From a virus, in the IMG/VR virus record IMGVR_UViG_3300026519_000008, positions 1 through 64,000 of that record: DNA of 64,000 nucleotides, one strand, 5' to 3'. The notes beneath the pieces were generated by a model. That model had not been told where the DNA came from and did not search any database. It saw nothing but the letters and a program-made list of their open reading frames with translations. Shown here one piece after another: positions 45,494 through 54,062 of the stretch (positions are counted from its first letter, which is position 1; every line of letters begins with the position of its first letter). The position numbers were made by a program, and so were the translations under genes.

Positions 45494-46384
45494 TCACACC
45501 AGCTGCCTACACAGCCCGACAGCTGCACACGATTTAGCAGTCCAACACGTGAAATTAGAATCAGAACATTCCTGACTTACATCTGGCAAATACGATGAAT
45601 CATGAAACCCGCGCGTGAAAGATTCAAATTTATCAACTACTACCTTTTCAAATATCTCAGCACGTTCAACAACAAAGGTCTTAATAGGAAGCTCTTTGAC
45701 AGAATGACCCTTACTGATATACATCAAAAACGCACGATCGGTATCTACTTTTACAGGTAGTCCGTCTGTATCGTGCTCAAGCAGCATAAGATACGCAACG
45801 ACCTGGAGGATATGATCACCAACCGGACGTTTCAAATCCTTAAACCTATCCGCCGCCATCGTTTTGAAATCAGCTACCCTGAACCTCCCCTTGGCAACCT
45901 CCAACAGCATATCGATATGACCAGAGGCACGCCAGGGAGAGTCCATTAAGATTTCGTGCTCACGATACACAATGGCCTTTTTGTACGCACGGCATTTTTT
46001 GCATTTATTCTTAGGCGGCCTTCCGAAACGTCTGTGCCCACAAGCTGTGCACTCCCACCACCCGATCCTACGCTCCCCGAAATAAGTATCCCCTGGAGAG
46101 TTCTGTAGAAAGTAATGGACAGCGTTACCAATATCAAACGTCACACGCTGCGGGAGGGATAGACGCTCTTTCCTGTTGAGATCATTCCTCCATCCCAACA
46201 ACAACTCCCTGACACACACCTTCCCGATCGACGACGCTCTGATTCTTGTAGCATACTCAGAATCAGACATTCCCCCAACGTGCATGAGTTTCCACGTCAG
46301 GGCATTTGGATTCGTAATCGAATCAAGCTCAAGGCGGCCACCAACCCCGTGCCGAATTCTGAGTTTACGCTTCCTACCTAACAA
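45494..46384 (-). CDS. RecB/Cas4-like PD-(D/E)XK nuclease
   Basis: 296 residues. GHIDMLLEVAKGRFRVADFK is the D...(E/D)xK core; cysteines at CTACG, KCKKC and the C-terminal CSDSNFTCWTAKSCAAVGLC suggest zinc and possibly an iron-sulfur cluster as in Cas4/AddB. Start taken as TTG (MLGRKRKLRIRHG) with GGGGAG upstream; a GTG at 46408 is the alternative. Part of the recombination block next to RecA. Confidence 0.72.
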   Translation of the reverse strand: MLGRKRKLRIRHGVGGRLELDSITNPNALTWKLMHVGGMSDSEYATRIRASSIGKVCVRELLLGWRNDLNRKERLSLPQRVTFDIGNAVHYFLQNSPGDTYFGERRIGWWECTACGHRRFGRPPKNKCKKCRAYKKAIVYREHEILMDSPWRASGHIDMLLEVAKGRFRVADFKTMAADRFKDLKRPVGDHILQVVAYLMLLEHDTDGLPVKVDTDRAFLMYISKGHSVKELPIKTFVVERAEIFEKVVVDKFESFTRGFHDSSYLPDVSQECSDSNFTCWTAKSCAAVGLCRQLV

Positions 46385-46916
46385 TTTTAGCCGCTCCCCC
46401 CAAAGCACGGGCCTGTTTGAAAAAACTCACCCGAAACCTCCACGGGATTAAAAGTAACCTATCACGCCCCATATAACTCAACATACTGCCGAACAGCTTC
46501 TTAGACCCCAACGACCACGGACCCTTAACCTCCACCCACACATGTCGTTCTGGCAGCCAAAAATCAGGAATATAAATCTTACCAGACATGTCATCCATAA
46601 ACTGATGAGGCTCATACTCCAACCTGAGACGCCACTTGCGTGAAAGAACCTCAGCCACAGTTCCCTCAAATACAGATCTAAAATGAGTATGTAAAACTGG
46701 GGAAAAGTAAGCGTGACCCGCATCCTGGGCAGTGAGGGCTTTCCGCCCGCCCTCCTCCACCAGGCGCTCATAATCAGAATCTATACCATTGGATCTATTG
46801 ACCAAGAATTCATGAATGCAGCTGACCGAACAAAACTGAATGGCCTCCCTGTGAACCCCAACCCCCTCACCCTGCTCCAACACGATCAACCGACCACATA
46901 CACCACAGACCATCAT
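46374..46916 (-). CDS. PD-(D/E)XK endonuclease with zinc finger
   Basis: 180 residues. CGVCG and FCSVSCIHEF form an N-terminal zinc site; YEPHQFMDDMSGKIYIPDFW followed by VWVEVKGPW is the nuclease core (D...ExK), as in T7 endonuclease-I-like and Vsr-like enzymes. The start overlaps the recA stop. Probably recombination or host DNA breakdown. Confidence 0.72.
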   Translation of the reverse strand: MMVCGVCGRLIVLEQGEGVGVHREAIQFCSVSCIHEFLVNRSNGIDSDYERLVEEGGRKALTAQDAGHAYFSPVLHTHFRSVFEGTVAEVLSRKWRLRLEYEPHQFMDDMSGKIYIPDFWLPERHVWVEVKGPWSLGSKKLFGSMLSYMGRDRLLLIPWRFRVSFFKQARALGGAAKIVR

Positions 46917-48064
46917 GTGGCATCTCCGGCCTTGAACTTTACCACCTTAGAATTATCCTCAAGAGTGCTGATGAATCGTCTTTTCGCCTTTTGTACTACT
47001 ACCCACTTAAGAACCAACCCCTGCTCAAAACCATCACCAACAAAAAAATCATGCAACGATGCTAGCGTCTTAAAAACAGCTCCGTTGAAATGATAACCAT
47101 CAGACTGCTTTTTAAGTAACCCTAGATCCCGGGCATACTTAATAGTAGCCTTCATATCCAACGGAAGACCTGGAACATATGCATCAGTCCTGCGAACTGC
47201 AAGCTTATACTCAGCCTTCCCACTTAGAATCACAAGCTGCTGCTTTGCCCCCTGCCCCAACAACGAAACTGAAAACCGAAGGGCATCCTTCATGTTCTCA
47301 GATTTGTTCACATCATCTGAATCTGCTGCCAGCTGATTTATACGAGCCGACAACCTATACCCATGCTTTGACGCAAACCCCCCAGGGGTTGTCTCATTAG
47401 ACCCATACGACATTCCGCCGATCTTAGTTCGGACTTGATTGAGAAACAACACACTGACTCTATGCCCAAGCCTAAGCTCTTTGGTCAGGATAGCCCGCAC
47501 CCGCATTACGAATCTAGCAATTAATCTGGCCTGCTCACCAACACTCAAATCCAAATACGAACGTTCCAATTCCTTCTTCGGAACAAGGCCAGCCAACGAG
47601 TCTAAAACAACCAAACCGCAATCAGGGTCCCTCACAGCTAACTCAACCTGAGTGCATGCCTCCTCACCATACTCAGGCACCCCAAGGTACATATGCTTAT
47701 CAGCGTCATACCCAAGCAGGTCAAACCAGTAAGGGTCAGGCTTGCCTTCGGTAGAACACCAAAAAGTTTGCAGGACCTTCTTCTCCCCGCAATTACAAAC
47801 CGACAAGGGACGAAGGCAGGAATTACACGTGTGGGCCAAACCTTTGGCGAACAGGATGGCCAGCGTAGACTTCCCGCCGGTGGGTGGACCGTAGAACTGA
47901 GAAATGATATTGAACGGAATCCCCCCACCGAACGCATAATCTACAGGAAATACATAACAAGGGAGCCGGTCATAATCCTCAAACATCACTCGTCCGTCAG
48001 AATGACCGACTCCCCGCTGAACAGTATCGTACTTCTCAACCAACTTGTTCAGGTTGCTACCCAT
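46913..48064 (-). CDS. recA: RecA-family recombinase
   Basis: 383 residues. Walker A GPPTGGKST (59-67), Walker B GLVVLDSLAG, and NQVRTKIGGMSYGSNETTPG followed by FASKHGYRL (L2 loop) are typical RecA/UvsX features. A Cys-rich insert (CNSCLRPLSVCNCG) between Walker A and the next block is unusual. TGATG overlap with the upstream gene and GGAGG fix the start. Confidence 0.9.
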   Translation of the reverse strand: MGSNLNKLVEKYDTVQRGVGHSDGRVMFEDYDRLPCYVFPVDYAFGGGIPFNIISQFYGPPTGGKSTLAILFAKGLAHTCNSCLRPLSVCNCGEKKVLQTFWCSTEGKPDPYWFDLLGYDADKHMYLGVPEYGEEACTQVELAVRDPDCGLVVLDSLAGLVPKKELERSYLDLSVGEQARLIARFVMRVRAILTKELRLGHRVSVLFLNQVRTKIGGMSYGSNETTPGGFASKHGYRLSARINQLAADSDDVNKSENMKDALRFSVSLLGQGAKQQLVILSGKAEYKLAVRRTDAYVPGLPLDMKATIKYARDLGLLKKQSDGYHFNGAVFKTLASLHDFFVGDGFEQGLVLKWVVVQKAKRRFISTLEDNSKVVKFKAGDAT

Positions 48065-48306
48065 CAAAGGTCCTCCAAAGAGCCAGAATGCGCTTTTTCG
48101 ATCCTGTCAACCTCCCTGCTTACCAACTTTTCTACCGCATTACGTGTCTTCGTATAAACCGAGACAATCTCTTCCTTGTAACACGGCATGGTCAGCATCA
48201 CGTCAATACGGACCGACTCAAAATCCCCGATATTGATAGTCCGCCCGAACTTGACCGACACACTGGCCGGAGTAGTAACAAAAGGTCTAACCTGTATTTT
48301 CTCCAT
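48064..48306 (-). CDS. Small conserved phage protein before recA
   Basis: 80 residues from MEKIQVRPFVTTPASVSVKF; then GDFESVRIDVMLTMPCYKEE. Phage recombination loci often have a like-sized protein with this pattern. The short form is chosen because it overlaps the upstream gene by only 20 bases and has GGAGG; a frame open to 48429 would overlap by 143. Confidence 0.6.
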   Translation of the reverse strand: MEKIQVRPFVTTPASVSVKFGRTINIGDFESVRIDVMLTMPCYKEEIVSVYTKTRNAVEKLVSREVDRIEKAHSGSLEDL

Positions 48307-49015
48307 CTCCTCCGTCGTCTGCCCCAACACCGTCCGTGTTACTAGAAGTGTCCCCTCCCGTTCTTGCAAGGAGTTTTTCATACTTTTTACCGATGTCGAA
48401 CTCTGGGAACCGCCCTTCTTCTGAGACATAATCCTCCTCCCACCTGTCCGTTAGGTACTCCAAGATCTCCGCCACAGCCTTGCCCCGCACCCTTGGACCA
48501 AACTTTCTCACCCCCTCGACTATCGCACTGATCTGGAAATCCATAAACAATTTCCTACCAGTAATTGGGTCGTAATACACCTCTGGAAAGTCTGGATGAT
48601 TGACCAGCTTGTACACATCATTCCAAGGTATCCCAGCGGCATCCTTCATCACAGACACACCGTACAAGCACCTACCATCTGACGCACGCCACGCTACCCT
48701 GCGATGCACATAAGAAATACCGCGTGCCTCTGCCTGCTTACGCAGCCGTATAAGCCTATTCTCAGGCGTCTCAATCCTCTTCCGATAGGTTCTGGCATAA
48801 GCCACTGCCCTAGCACGATACTCAGGGTCTGTGTGATAGCGCTTCCTGCGCTTCTCGTTAAACTCCTCACGGTGCTTTTCATACCACTTCTTAAACCGCT
48901 CCTTACTAGGAATGGGATCTCTCCTCTTCCGCTTCTTCTGTTTAACCTTCCTCTTCTTCCGTCGCTTCTTACGCTTCCATGCAAAACGTCCATCATCTGC
49001 GTCATAAAGATACAT
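48287..49015 (-). CDS. Very basic hypothetical protein
   Basis: 242 residues. Residues 13-45 are almost all Lys/Arg (KRKKRRKKRKVKQKKRKRRD), then a helical region (EKHREEFNEKRRKRYHTDPE) like those preceding some HNH nucleases, then an acidic Gly-rich end. No HNH motif is visible. It probably binds nucleic acid. Confidence 0.55.
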   Translation of the reverse strand: MYLYDADDGRFAWKRKKRRKKRKVKQKKRKRRDPIPSKERFKKWYEKHREEFNEKRRKRYHTDPEYRARAVAYARTYRKRIETPENRLIRLRKQAEARGISYVHRRVAWRASDGRCLYGVSVMKDAAGIPWNDVYKLVNHPDFPEVYYDPITGRKLFMDFQISAIVEGVRKFGPRVRGKAVAEILEYLTDRWEEDYVSEEGRFPEFDIGKKYEKLLARTGGDTSSNTDGVGADDGGDGENTG

Positions 49016-49017
49016 AT

Positions 49018-50379
49018 CTACAACCTCACTTTGTCTATTTTTGCCTTGTGTTTTCTATATTCAACCGTCCGCTTATTAAACCAGCTAACGGCCTGAGGAT
49101 AAGCACAGTCTACAATATCAACCACCAACGGGTCCTTCTTCTCAGCACAAATCCGGAGCAGCCTTCCCACTGTCTGCGTGATAGAAGATTGTGGTGTAGC
49201 AATTACCATCCCGTCCAATGTCGCAATGTCAGTTCCTTCTTTCAGCATGCCATAAGTAGCCGGGATGATCATACACTTCTCCACAATCCTCTTGCGCTCT
49301 TTCTTGGAAGTTCTCCCGATATACAACCCAACATCAGCCGCTGGAACAGAAAAGCGTCCATGAAGCAATGAGCAAATATCTTCCAAGTGCTCAACCCTAT
49401 CAGACATGATCACAGTCTTACGCCCAGACTTCCACAGCTTGTACACAGATTTTGCAATCAACATCGTCCGTCGATAATCAACACACAGACGATTTAACAA
49501 GATACCACGTCTGACCTGAGCCCCAACCTTTCTGATTGGAGGAAGCTCAATGGGATCATTGTCGGTATACCAAAGCGCCGCCACCCTCAAACTCAATTCA
49601 GACACATACTGCTTAGAAACCCTTACACGCTCCTCCTCAATTGACCACTTAAAAACATCACTGGTACCGTCGGCCCTTTCCACAGTGGCAGAAGCCCCAA
49701 CACGATACTTAGACGGAAACAACCTGATGACAGTGGAAAAGTATGGGGCTGCTATTTTGTGGACCTCATCTACCACCAATACGCCCGGCCATAATTTGAA
49801 GTCTCTTGGATATTTATCCTTCAACAGGGACTGCAACATCCCGATCACAACCTTCTTACCCTTGAAATCGCACACATTCCGCTGAGCTAAACCAATATCA
49901 CTGGCCTGTAGATCAGTATGCTCAAGCAGCCGTTCCTTCCACTGCTCAACCAAGTCCGTCTTATGGACAACGATTAGGGATGTCCTCCCCAATCCTTGGA
50001 GAAGGCGAATCAACATTACCGTCTTACCGAAGCCAGGTCTGGCCTCAAAAATCAAGCCTGTCTTTCCGGCCGCCACCCATTTATCAAAACGTTTCTGAAC
50101 AGGAACCTGCTCATCCCGCAACCCGGAAACCATTCTGAAATCAATTTCAGATCCCACCACACGGCGATCAATGACCTTTTCTGCCAAAACCTCAGGTGGC
50201 TTGTAGAACATCGGGAGCCCGAACCAATCTTCACGCTCCGTATAAACAGGTACCGGCTCAGAATCACTAAAGTACGGACGGACCGTAAAAGTATCACGCA
50301 ACAGCTCCCTACCCTCAGCAGTCAATTCCCTGGTAGGAACAAAACAATGAGTCGTAAGCACCGCTTTGGAAAAATACAT
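49018..50379 (-). CDS. Superfamily 2 helicase (UvsW-like)
   Basis: 453 residues. Walker A RPGFGKT (114-120), DEVH (Walker B), GASAT (motif III), RQTVGRLLR-type motif VI as TQTVGRLLR. Likely branch migration or replication restart. A 14-base motif copy inside (50136-50149) encodes SEIDFR. Its start codon and part of its ribosome site are in a perfect 14-pair hairpin (50377-50422), which suggests translational control. Confidence 0.85.
   Translation of the reverse strand: MYFSKAVLTTHCFVPTRELTAEGRELLRDTFTVRPYFSDSEPVPVYTEREDWFGLPMFYKPPEVLAEKVIDRRVVGSEIDFRMVSGLRDEQVPVQKRFDKWVAAGKTGLIFEARPGFGKTVMLIRLLQGLGRTSLIVVHKTDLVEQWKERLLEHTDLQASDIGLAQRNVCDFKGKKVVIGMLQSLLKDKYPRDFKLWPGVLVVDEVHKIAAPYFSTVIRLFPSKYRVGASATVERADGTSDVFKWSIEEERVRVSKQYVSELSLRVAALWYTDNDPIELPPIRKVGAQVRRGILLNRLCVDYRRTMLIAKSVYKLWKSGRKTVIMSDRVEHLEDICSLLHGRFSVPAADVGLYIGRTSKKERKRIVEKCMIIPATYGMLKEGTDIATLDGMVIATPQSSITQTVGRLLRICAEKKDPLVVDIVDCAYPQAVSWFNKRTVEYRKHKAKIDKVRL
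50136..50149. repeat. 14-base motif copy 21
   Basis: Exact, orientation R; inside the SF2 helicase gene. Confidence 0.9.
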
Positions 50380-50460
50380 TCTAAAGCCCTCTCCATGCTA
50401 CCACGGAAAGGGCTTTAGAATGCCCATTGGGCAGCGCGTCACTAATTCCAATGGACATTC
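50377..50460 (-). promoter_or_regulatory. Two competing hairpins at the helicase start (RNA switch candidate)
   Basis: On the minus-strand RNA, hairpin A pairs GAATGTCCATTGG (50448-50460) with CCAATGGGCATTC (50418-50430), 13 pairs with one U-G. Hairpin B pairs CATTCTAAAGCCCT (50409-50422) with AGGGCTTTAGAATG (50377-50390), 14 perfect pairs that include the helicase ATG. Both need the same CATTC, so forming A frees the start codon. Confidence 0.65.
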
Positions 50461-50466
50461 TGCACT

Positions 50467-51228
50467 CTACAGCAGATCGTCAAGGGAAATATCCTCCCCC
50501 TCGACCTCTTCGTTTTCTGTCAGCTTACTGAAGTCCACGTCATCCGTGTCTGTAGTTTTGTTGTCCTTGGTTGTTCCACTATCCGCCCCAACCACCACTT
50601 GACCCACCACCTTCCGCAGCTCTTCCACAGATCTAGGTGCCAGTAGTTCAAAGTAATCAAAAGGCTTGATCCACTCATCAGGATCAGCGCCCTTGGGGGC
50701 CAAGGTCTTAAGCTTATCAGGGCTAAACCGCTTTCCAAGGAAGTCGAACTGCTCGCCGGTATTACACTCTGTAGCAGAAAAACGGGCAAACTCAAACACT
50801 CCGTACAGCAGCCCCTTCTCCCCCAACTTCTGCCTCCGATCCATCAGCTTATGGAGGGCACCGCGCTTGACCACCAACAGCTTCTTGACATTCTTGCGAA
50901 TCTTGCCCTTATCAGGTCCGTGTTTCACCTCATAGGGGCGATGATCAATCACTGTGAAAGCAGCCACAGAAGACGCCCTCTCACCAGAATCACACAGCGG
51001 GCATTCGGTGTAATCACCAGGGCAAGTAAAAAAGTTGCCCCACTTACCCCTCAACTTGAGGTTGTGCTCCTTGTAGAAAAACCCGTCGTTGTCGAGAAAC
51101 GTAAACTTGCCCTTCTCACCCTCCCGCAGCCATACACGAAACACCCTTCTGGATCTTTCCTCAGCCTCATGCTCCTCACGCTCCCTAAGTGCCTGATACC
51201 CCTCGTCACCCTTCTTGTACCACGACAT
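50467..51228 (-). CDS. ssb: Phage single-stranded DNA-binding protein
   Basis: 253 residues. N-terminal charged region, FTFLDNDGFFYKEHNLKLRG, CPGDYTECPLCDSGER (zinc site as in gp32-like proteins), aromatic patches, and a strongly acidic tail ending GEDISLDDLL, the usual protein-interaction end of an SSB. Own promoter at 51293-51322. It sits between the primase and SF2 helicase genes. Confidence 0.78.
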   Translation of the reverse strand: MSWYKKGDEGYQALREREEHEAEERSRRVFRVWLREGEKGKFTFLDNDGFFYKEHNLKLRGKWGNFFTCPGDYTECPLCDSGERASSVAAFTVIDHRPYEVKHGPDKGKIRKNVKKLLVVKRGALHKLMDRRQKLGEKGLLYGVFEFARFSATECNTGEQFDFLGKRFSPDKLKTLAPKGADPDEWIKPFDYFELLAPRSVEELRKVVGQVVVGADSGTTKDNKTTDTDDVDFSKLTENEEVEGEDISLDDLL

Positions 51229-51292
51229 CGCTCACTCCTTCTGCCTCTATCGGCAGTGTTTGGGCTACCAAGAGCCCGTTGGTAATACACAC

Positions 51293-51322
51293 ATTCTATA
51301 GAGTAGACGGTGTATTTGTCAA
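51293..51322 (-). promoter_or_regulatory. Promoter, TTGACA / 18 / TAGAAT
   Basis: Minus strand: -35 at 51317-51322, -10 TAGAAT at 51293-51298 (or TATAGA with a 16-base spacer); the -35 lies inside the end of the primase gene. Confidence 0.65.
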
Positions 51323-52333
51323 CATAATTTCACGCTCACGTAGTACGAGCATGAACTGCTTCCGGTCTACAAGATCCCCAGCATCTTTTATATCCGCCCT
51401 GCCCCAACGCACTATGGCCTTCACCCTCGATTTCAACGCCTTCAAGGCCAGCTGTGTATCACGATCCCCAGCTCGATCCGAATCAAATCCAAGCCACACA
51501 TTGTCGTGATAGATTGTCTTGAATTGTGACCAAGCTGGTGTCCCACAGGAGGCCAAAACGTTCCACGTCCCCAAACTGCACACTCTCAGGGCATCAAGCT
51601 CACCCTCAACTAGTAGAAGTGGAGTCTTTCGATCCACAAACTGCTGACCGAACCACAGTTCAGGGGCTCTGTAATCGACCTCACTTCCAGTGATTTTCGG
51701 AGACAACCTGTAGATCTTTTTATCGTGTATGGCTCGCACGCGTAAATCGACGACCCGCCCGTCAGGGGTAATAATAGGAAACACAACCGAAGGAGGATCT
51801 TCTATCATCCGTAACTTAAACTTTTTGATCACCGTCCCAGAGATTCGCCTCTCGTACCGAAGCCACTTCAGGATCTCAATTTCCCCCTTCCCTCCACTTT
51901 TAGAACCTAGGAGGGGGTAAGCCCTTAGGACAGAATCAGGGACTGTCCTGTACGTATTTATGGGCTTGACAATCATATCCTTGAATTTGTTGGGAAGGAC
52001 CACCCCCAAGGCAGGAATAGTAGATTCAGAAAGGTCTACCTGTTCTGCAAGCTCTGCACACAAATAAGCATGAGCTTTCAGATTATGCCCCCCTGACAAT
52101 CTATACAGATTCCAATAAAGACTTACCAGATCACCACTAGTTCCCTCCGAAAAACAATGCCAGGCCGACAATCCTGTCGTATTGATTTTAATTCCAAAAC
52201 TTGGCTTTTTATCCGTCCCGCCAGAATGAGTCCAACGCGCCATAGGACAAGAACAACGAATCCACTCCCCAGAATCCGTATATTCTGTGATCCCATAAGC
52301 TGCGAGGAACCCAATAATGTCGGACTTAATCAC
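51296..52333 (-). CDS. DnaG-type primase with TOPRIM domain
   Basis: 345 residues. WIRCSCPMARWTHSGG and LSAWHCFSEGTSGDLVSLYW form the zinc-finger part; LLLVEGELDALRV and VWLGFDSDRAGD are the TOPRIM motifs. It makes RNA primers with the DnaB helicase encoded at 54-55 kb. GTG start. No helicase domain is fused. Confidence 0.85.
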   Translation of the reverse strand: MIKSDIIGFLAAYGITEYTDSGEWIRCSCPMARWTHSGGTDKKPSFGIKINTTGLSAWHCFSEGTSGDLVSLYWNLYRLSGGHNLKAHAYLCAELAEQVDLSESTIPALGVVLPNKFKDMIVKPINTYRTVPDSVLRAYPLLGSKSGGKGEIEILKWLRYERRISGTVIKKFKLRMIEDPPSVVFPIITPDGRVVDLRVRAIHDKKIYRLSPKITGSEVDYRAPELWFGQQFVDRKTPLLLVEGELDALRVCSLGTWNVLASCGTPAWSQFKTIYHDNVWLGFDSDRAGDRDTQLALKALKSRVKAIVRWGRADIKDAGDLVDRKQFMLVLREREIMLTNTPSTL

Positions 52334-52345
52334 AGCTCACTCCGA

Positions 52346-52681
52346 TCAATCTAAGTCACGAAGAATATCCAAAACCTCTGGGGGCATAGACCTGACTATA
52401 TCCGCCAAATGCCGCACTACCCTGTCATAGATATAAGGGCCGTGCTTGAAGGACTCCCCGCCAGTTGCTCTGATTCTTATATACTTTCCAGATCCGTGGA
52501 CCACATGAATGAGTGTCCCGGCCTTATTTACATCAAAGTCAAGACCTCCCCCACTCACAAGCGGAACTTTTTCCTCCAACAGCGATGCCCGCAAATCACA
52601 GCCAACTCTGATCGTGTACTTACCATGTACGTGCTTTAACACCTCTCCGCCCAATGGGATTTTGTACTTTCTGTCCGCCAT
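52346..52681 (-). CDS. Hypothetical protein
   Basis: 111 residues from MADRKYKIPLGGEVLKHVHG; beta-rich, ending VRSMPPEVLDILRDLD. GGAGG precedes the ATG. Between primase and helicase genes; no family recognised. Confidence 0.6.
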   Translation of the reverse strand: MADRKYKIPLGGEVLKHVHGKYTIRVGCDLRASLLEEKVPLVSGGGLDFDVNKAGTLIHVVHGSGKYIRIRATGGESFKHGPYIYDRVVRHLADIVRSMPPEVLDILRDLD

Positions 52682-52682
52682 G

Positions 52683-53504
52683 TCAGCCCACCTCCGGCAA
52701 CGAGACGGCATAAGGCAACCACCACGATTTCATAGATCGCTCCTGCTCAACCAGGTAAACTTTTCCTTTACCCAACCGTAACATCGGGTAACAACCAGAC
52801 TTGAACTTCCCGTCCTTGTCTATGCAATGCTGCACATTCCCAGCAACATAGACGGAACCGTTGTACACTATTCCGTGTTCACAACTATGGTAACCAAAAG
52901 CATCCTGCAAAACAAAAGGGCTACTCTCAAAAAGCAGTCTGGTCAAAATCGTTGATGGCTCAGTCTCGTGTACAAACCAATATTTCCCCCGGTTCCAGGC
53001 AGTTTCAAATGGACCGATCGGTGCTAATTGGATAAGTTTCAACCTCGGATTCACAATTCCTGAAGCAGACTCTACCTCACACAGACGCATTGCCTTGTAA
53101 TGGTGACGCAACACGTACCAATCACATCCATACTTCTTAGACACAATGAACAGTGCTTTGTTCTCATCCTCCCCAACATCAGACACCCAAAAATTGTCAC
53201 TGAATGCATCTACCCCCGCCATTTTTAGCAGTTTGAATGATACCCAAACATACCGAACACCGACCAGCCTGTAGCTCAGCTCCTTAAACACACGAAACAT
53301 CTGATTGCGGTGACGCGAAGTCGTAACTGAATAATGATCAAGGTTGAAAAGGTATACACCTCCAACCTTGACGGCCAACGGATGGTGTCGTCCGTAAGAC
53401 CATAAAACAGGTCTGTTGTTGTAAATCTCAGACCACACATTGGAGGCTACTCCAACCCCACCCCCAAGGAAAAATCTTCGGTACAACTGCTCCTGACTCA
53501 ACAT
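52683..53504 (-). CDS. Hypothetical protein
   Basis: 273 residues from MLSQEQLYRRFFLGGGVGVA; Trp/Tyr-rich, mixed alpha/beta (YGCDWYVLRHHYKAMRLCEV). GAGGGCGG precedes the ATG. No family recognised. Confidence 0.6.
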   Translation of the reverse strand: MLSQEQLYRRFFLGGGVGVASNVWSEIYNNRPVLWSYGRHHPLAVKVGGVYLFNLDHYSVTTSRHRNQMFRVFKELSYRLVGVRYVWVSFKLLKMAGVDAFSDNFWVSDVGEDENKALFIVSKKYGCDWYVLRHHYKAMRLCEVESASGIVNPRLKLIQLAPIGPFETAWNRGKYWFVHETEPSTILTRLLFESSPFVLQDAFGYHSCEHGIVYNGSVYVAGNVQHCIDKDGKFKSGCYPMLRLGKGKVYLVEQERSMKSWWLPYAVSLPEVG

Positions 53505-53528
53505 GTCCGCCCTCACTTCCCGGCCGCC

Positions 53529-53542
53529 TGAAATCAATTTCA
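53529..53542. repeat. 14-base motif copy 22
   Basis: Exact, orientation R; between genes 53546 and 52683. Confidence 0.9.
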
Positions 53543-53545
53543 GAC

Positions 53546-53995
53546 CTACTTCTCGCGCACTTCCCCAGACCACCATTTGTTGATCCTCTTATGCAGAGCC
53601 CCAACTTCCTGGAGAGTGGTCTCACCAAAATCAGTCTTGGCCTTAGTGACCGACACCTTCACATAATCAACAACGTCAGATGCCTTGCCGAGAGACTTCA
53701 AAAACCGAAGGAACTTCACGAACTCAACCGTGGATTCCATTTTCGGCTTGGCCACAAACTTGAACCTCCGCCCATCAAGCTCGGTGATTTCAAGCTTTTT
53801 CATTTTCCCAAGAAAACCCTTCTTGGTCTCCTTGAGCCATTTCTCTTCCGCCGACCACTGATCCTTGAACTCACTCAAAGCCCGTTCATAGGAGCGCAGC
53901 CTCTGTGCATACTCATCCACCAGGGGCTCAAGGACAGCCTCTGTGTCAACCCCCCGCACTTTCCGAGTCCTCTTTGTACTCCGTACCTTAGCCAT
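53546..53995 (-). CDS. Hypothetical coiled-coil protein (Gam-like?)
   Basis: 149 residues; basic start (RSTKRTRKVRGVD), then a long helix (RLRSYERALSEFKDQWSAEE) and KTKKGFLGKMKK. Layout recalls Mu Gam-type host-nuclease inhibitors that bind DNA ends, but the match is weak. AAAGGAGGCGG precedes the ATG; promoter at 54030-54059. Confidence 0.5.
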   Translation of the reverse strand: MAKVRSTKRTRKVRGVDTEAVLEPLVDEYAQRLRSYERALSEFKDQWSAEEKWLKETKKGFLGKMKKLEITELDGRRFKFVAKPKMESTVEFVKFLRFLKSLGKASDVVDYVKVSVTKAKTDFGETTLQEVGALHKRINKWWSGEVREK

Positions 53996-54029
53996 GTCCG
54001 CCTCCTTTCAAGGTCCGCCAATGCAAAGT

Positions 54030-54059
54030 ATCATACCAGAATACACTACCTTTTGTCAA
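54030..54059 (-). promoter_or_regulatory. Promoter, TTGACA / 18 / TATGAT
   Basis: Minus strand: -35 at 54054-54059, -10 TATGAT at 54030-54035, directly after the DnaB gene. Confidence 0.75.
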
Positions 54060-54062
54060 ACA

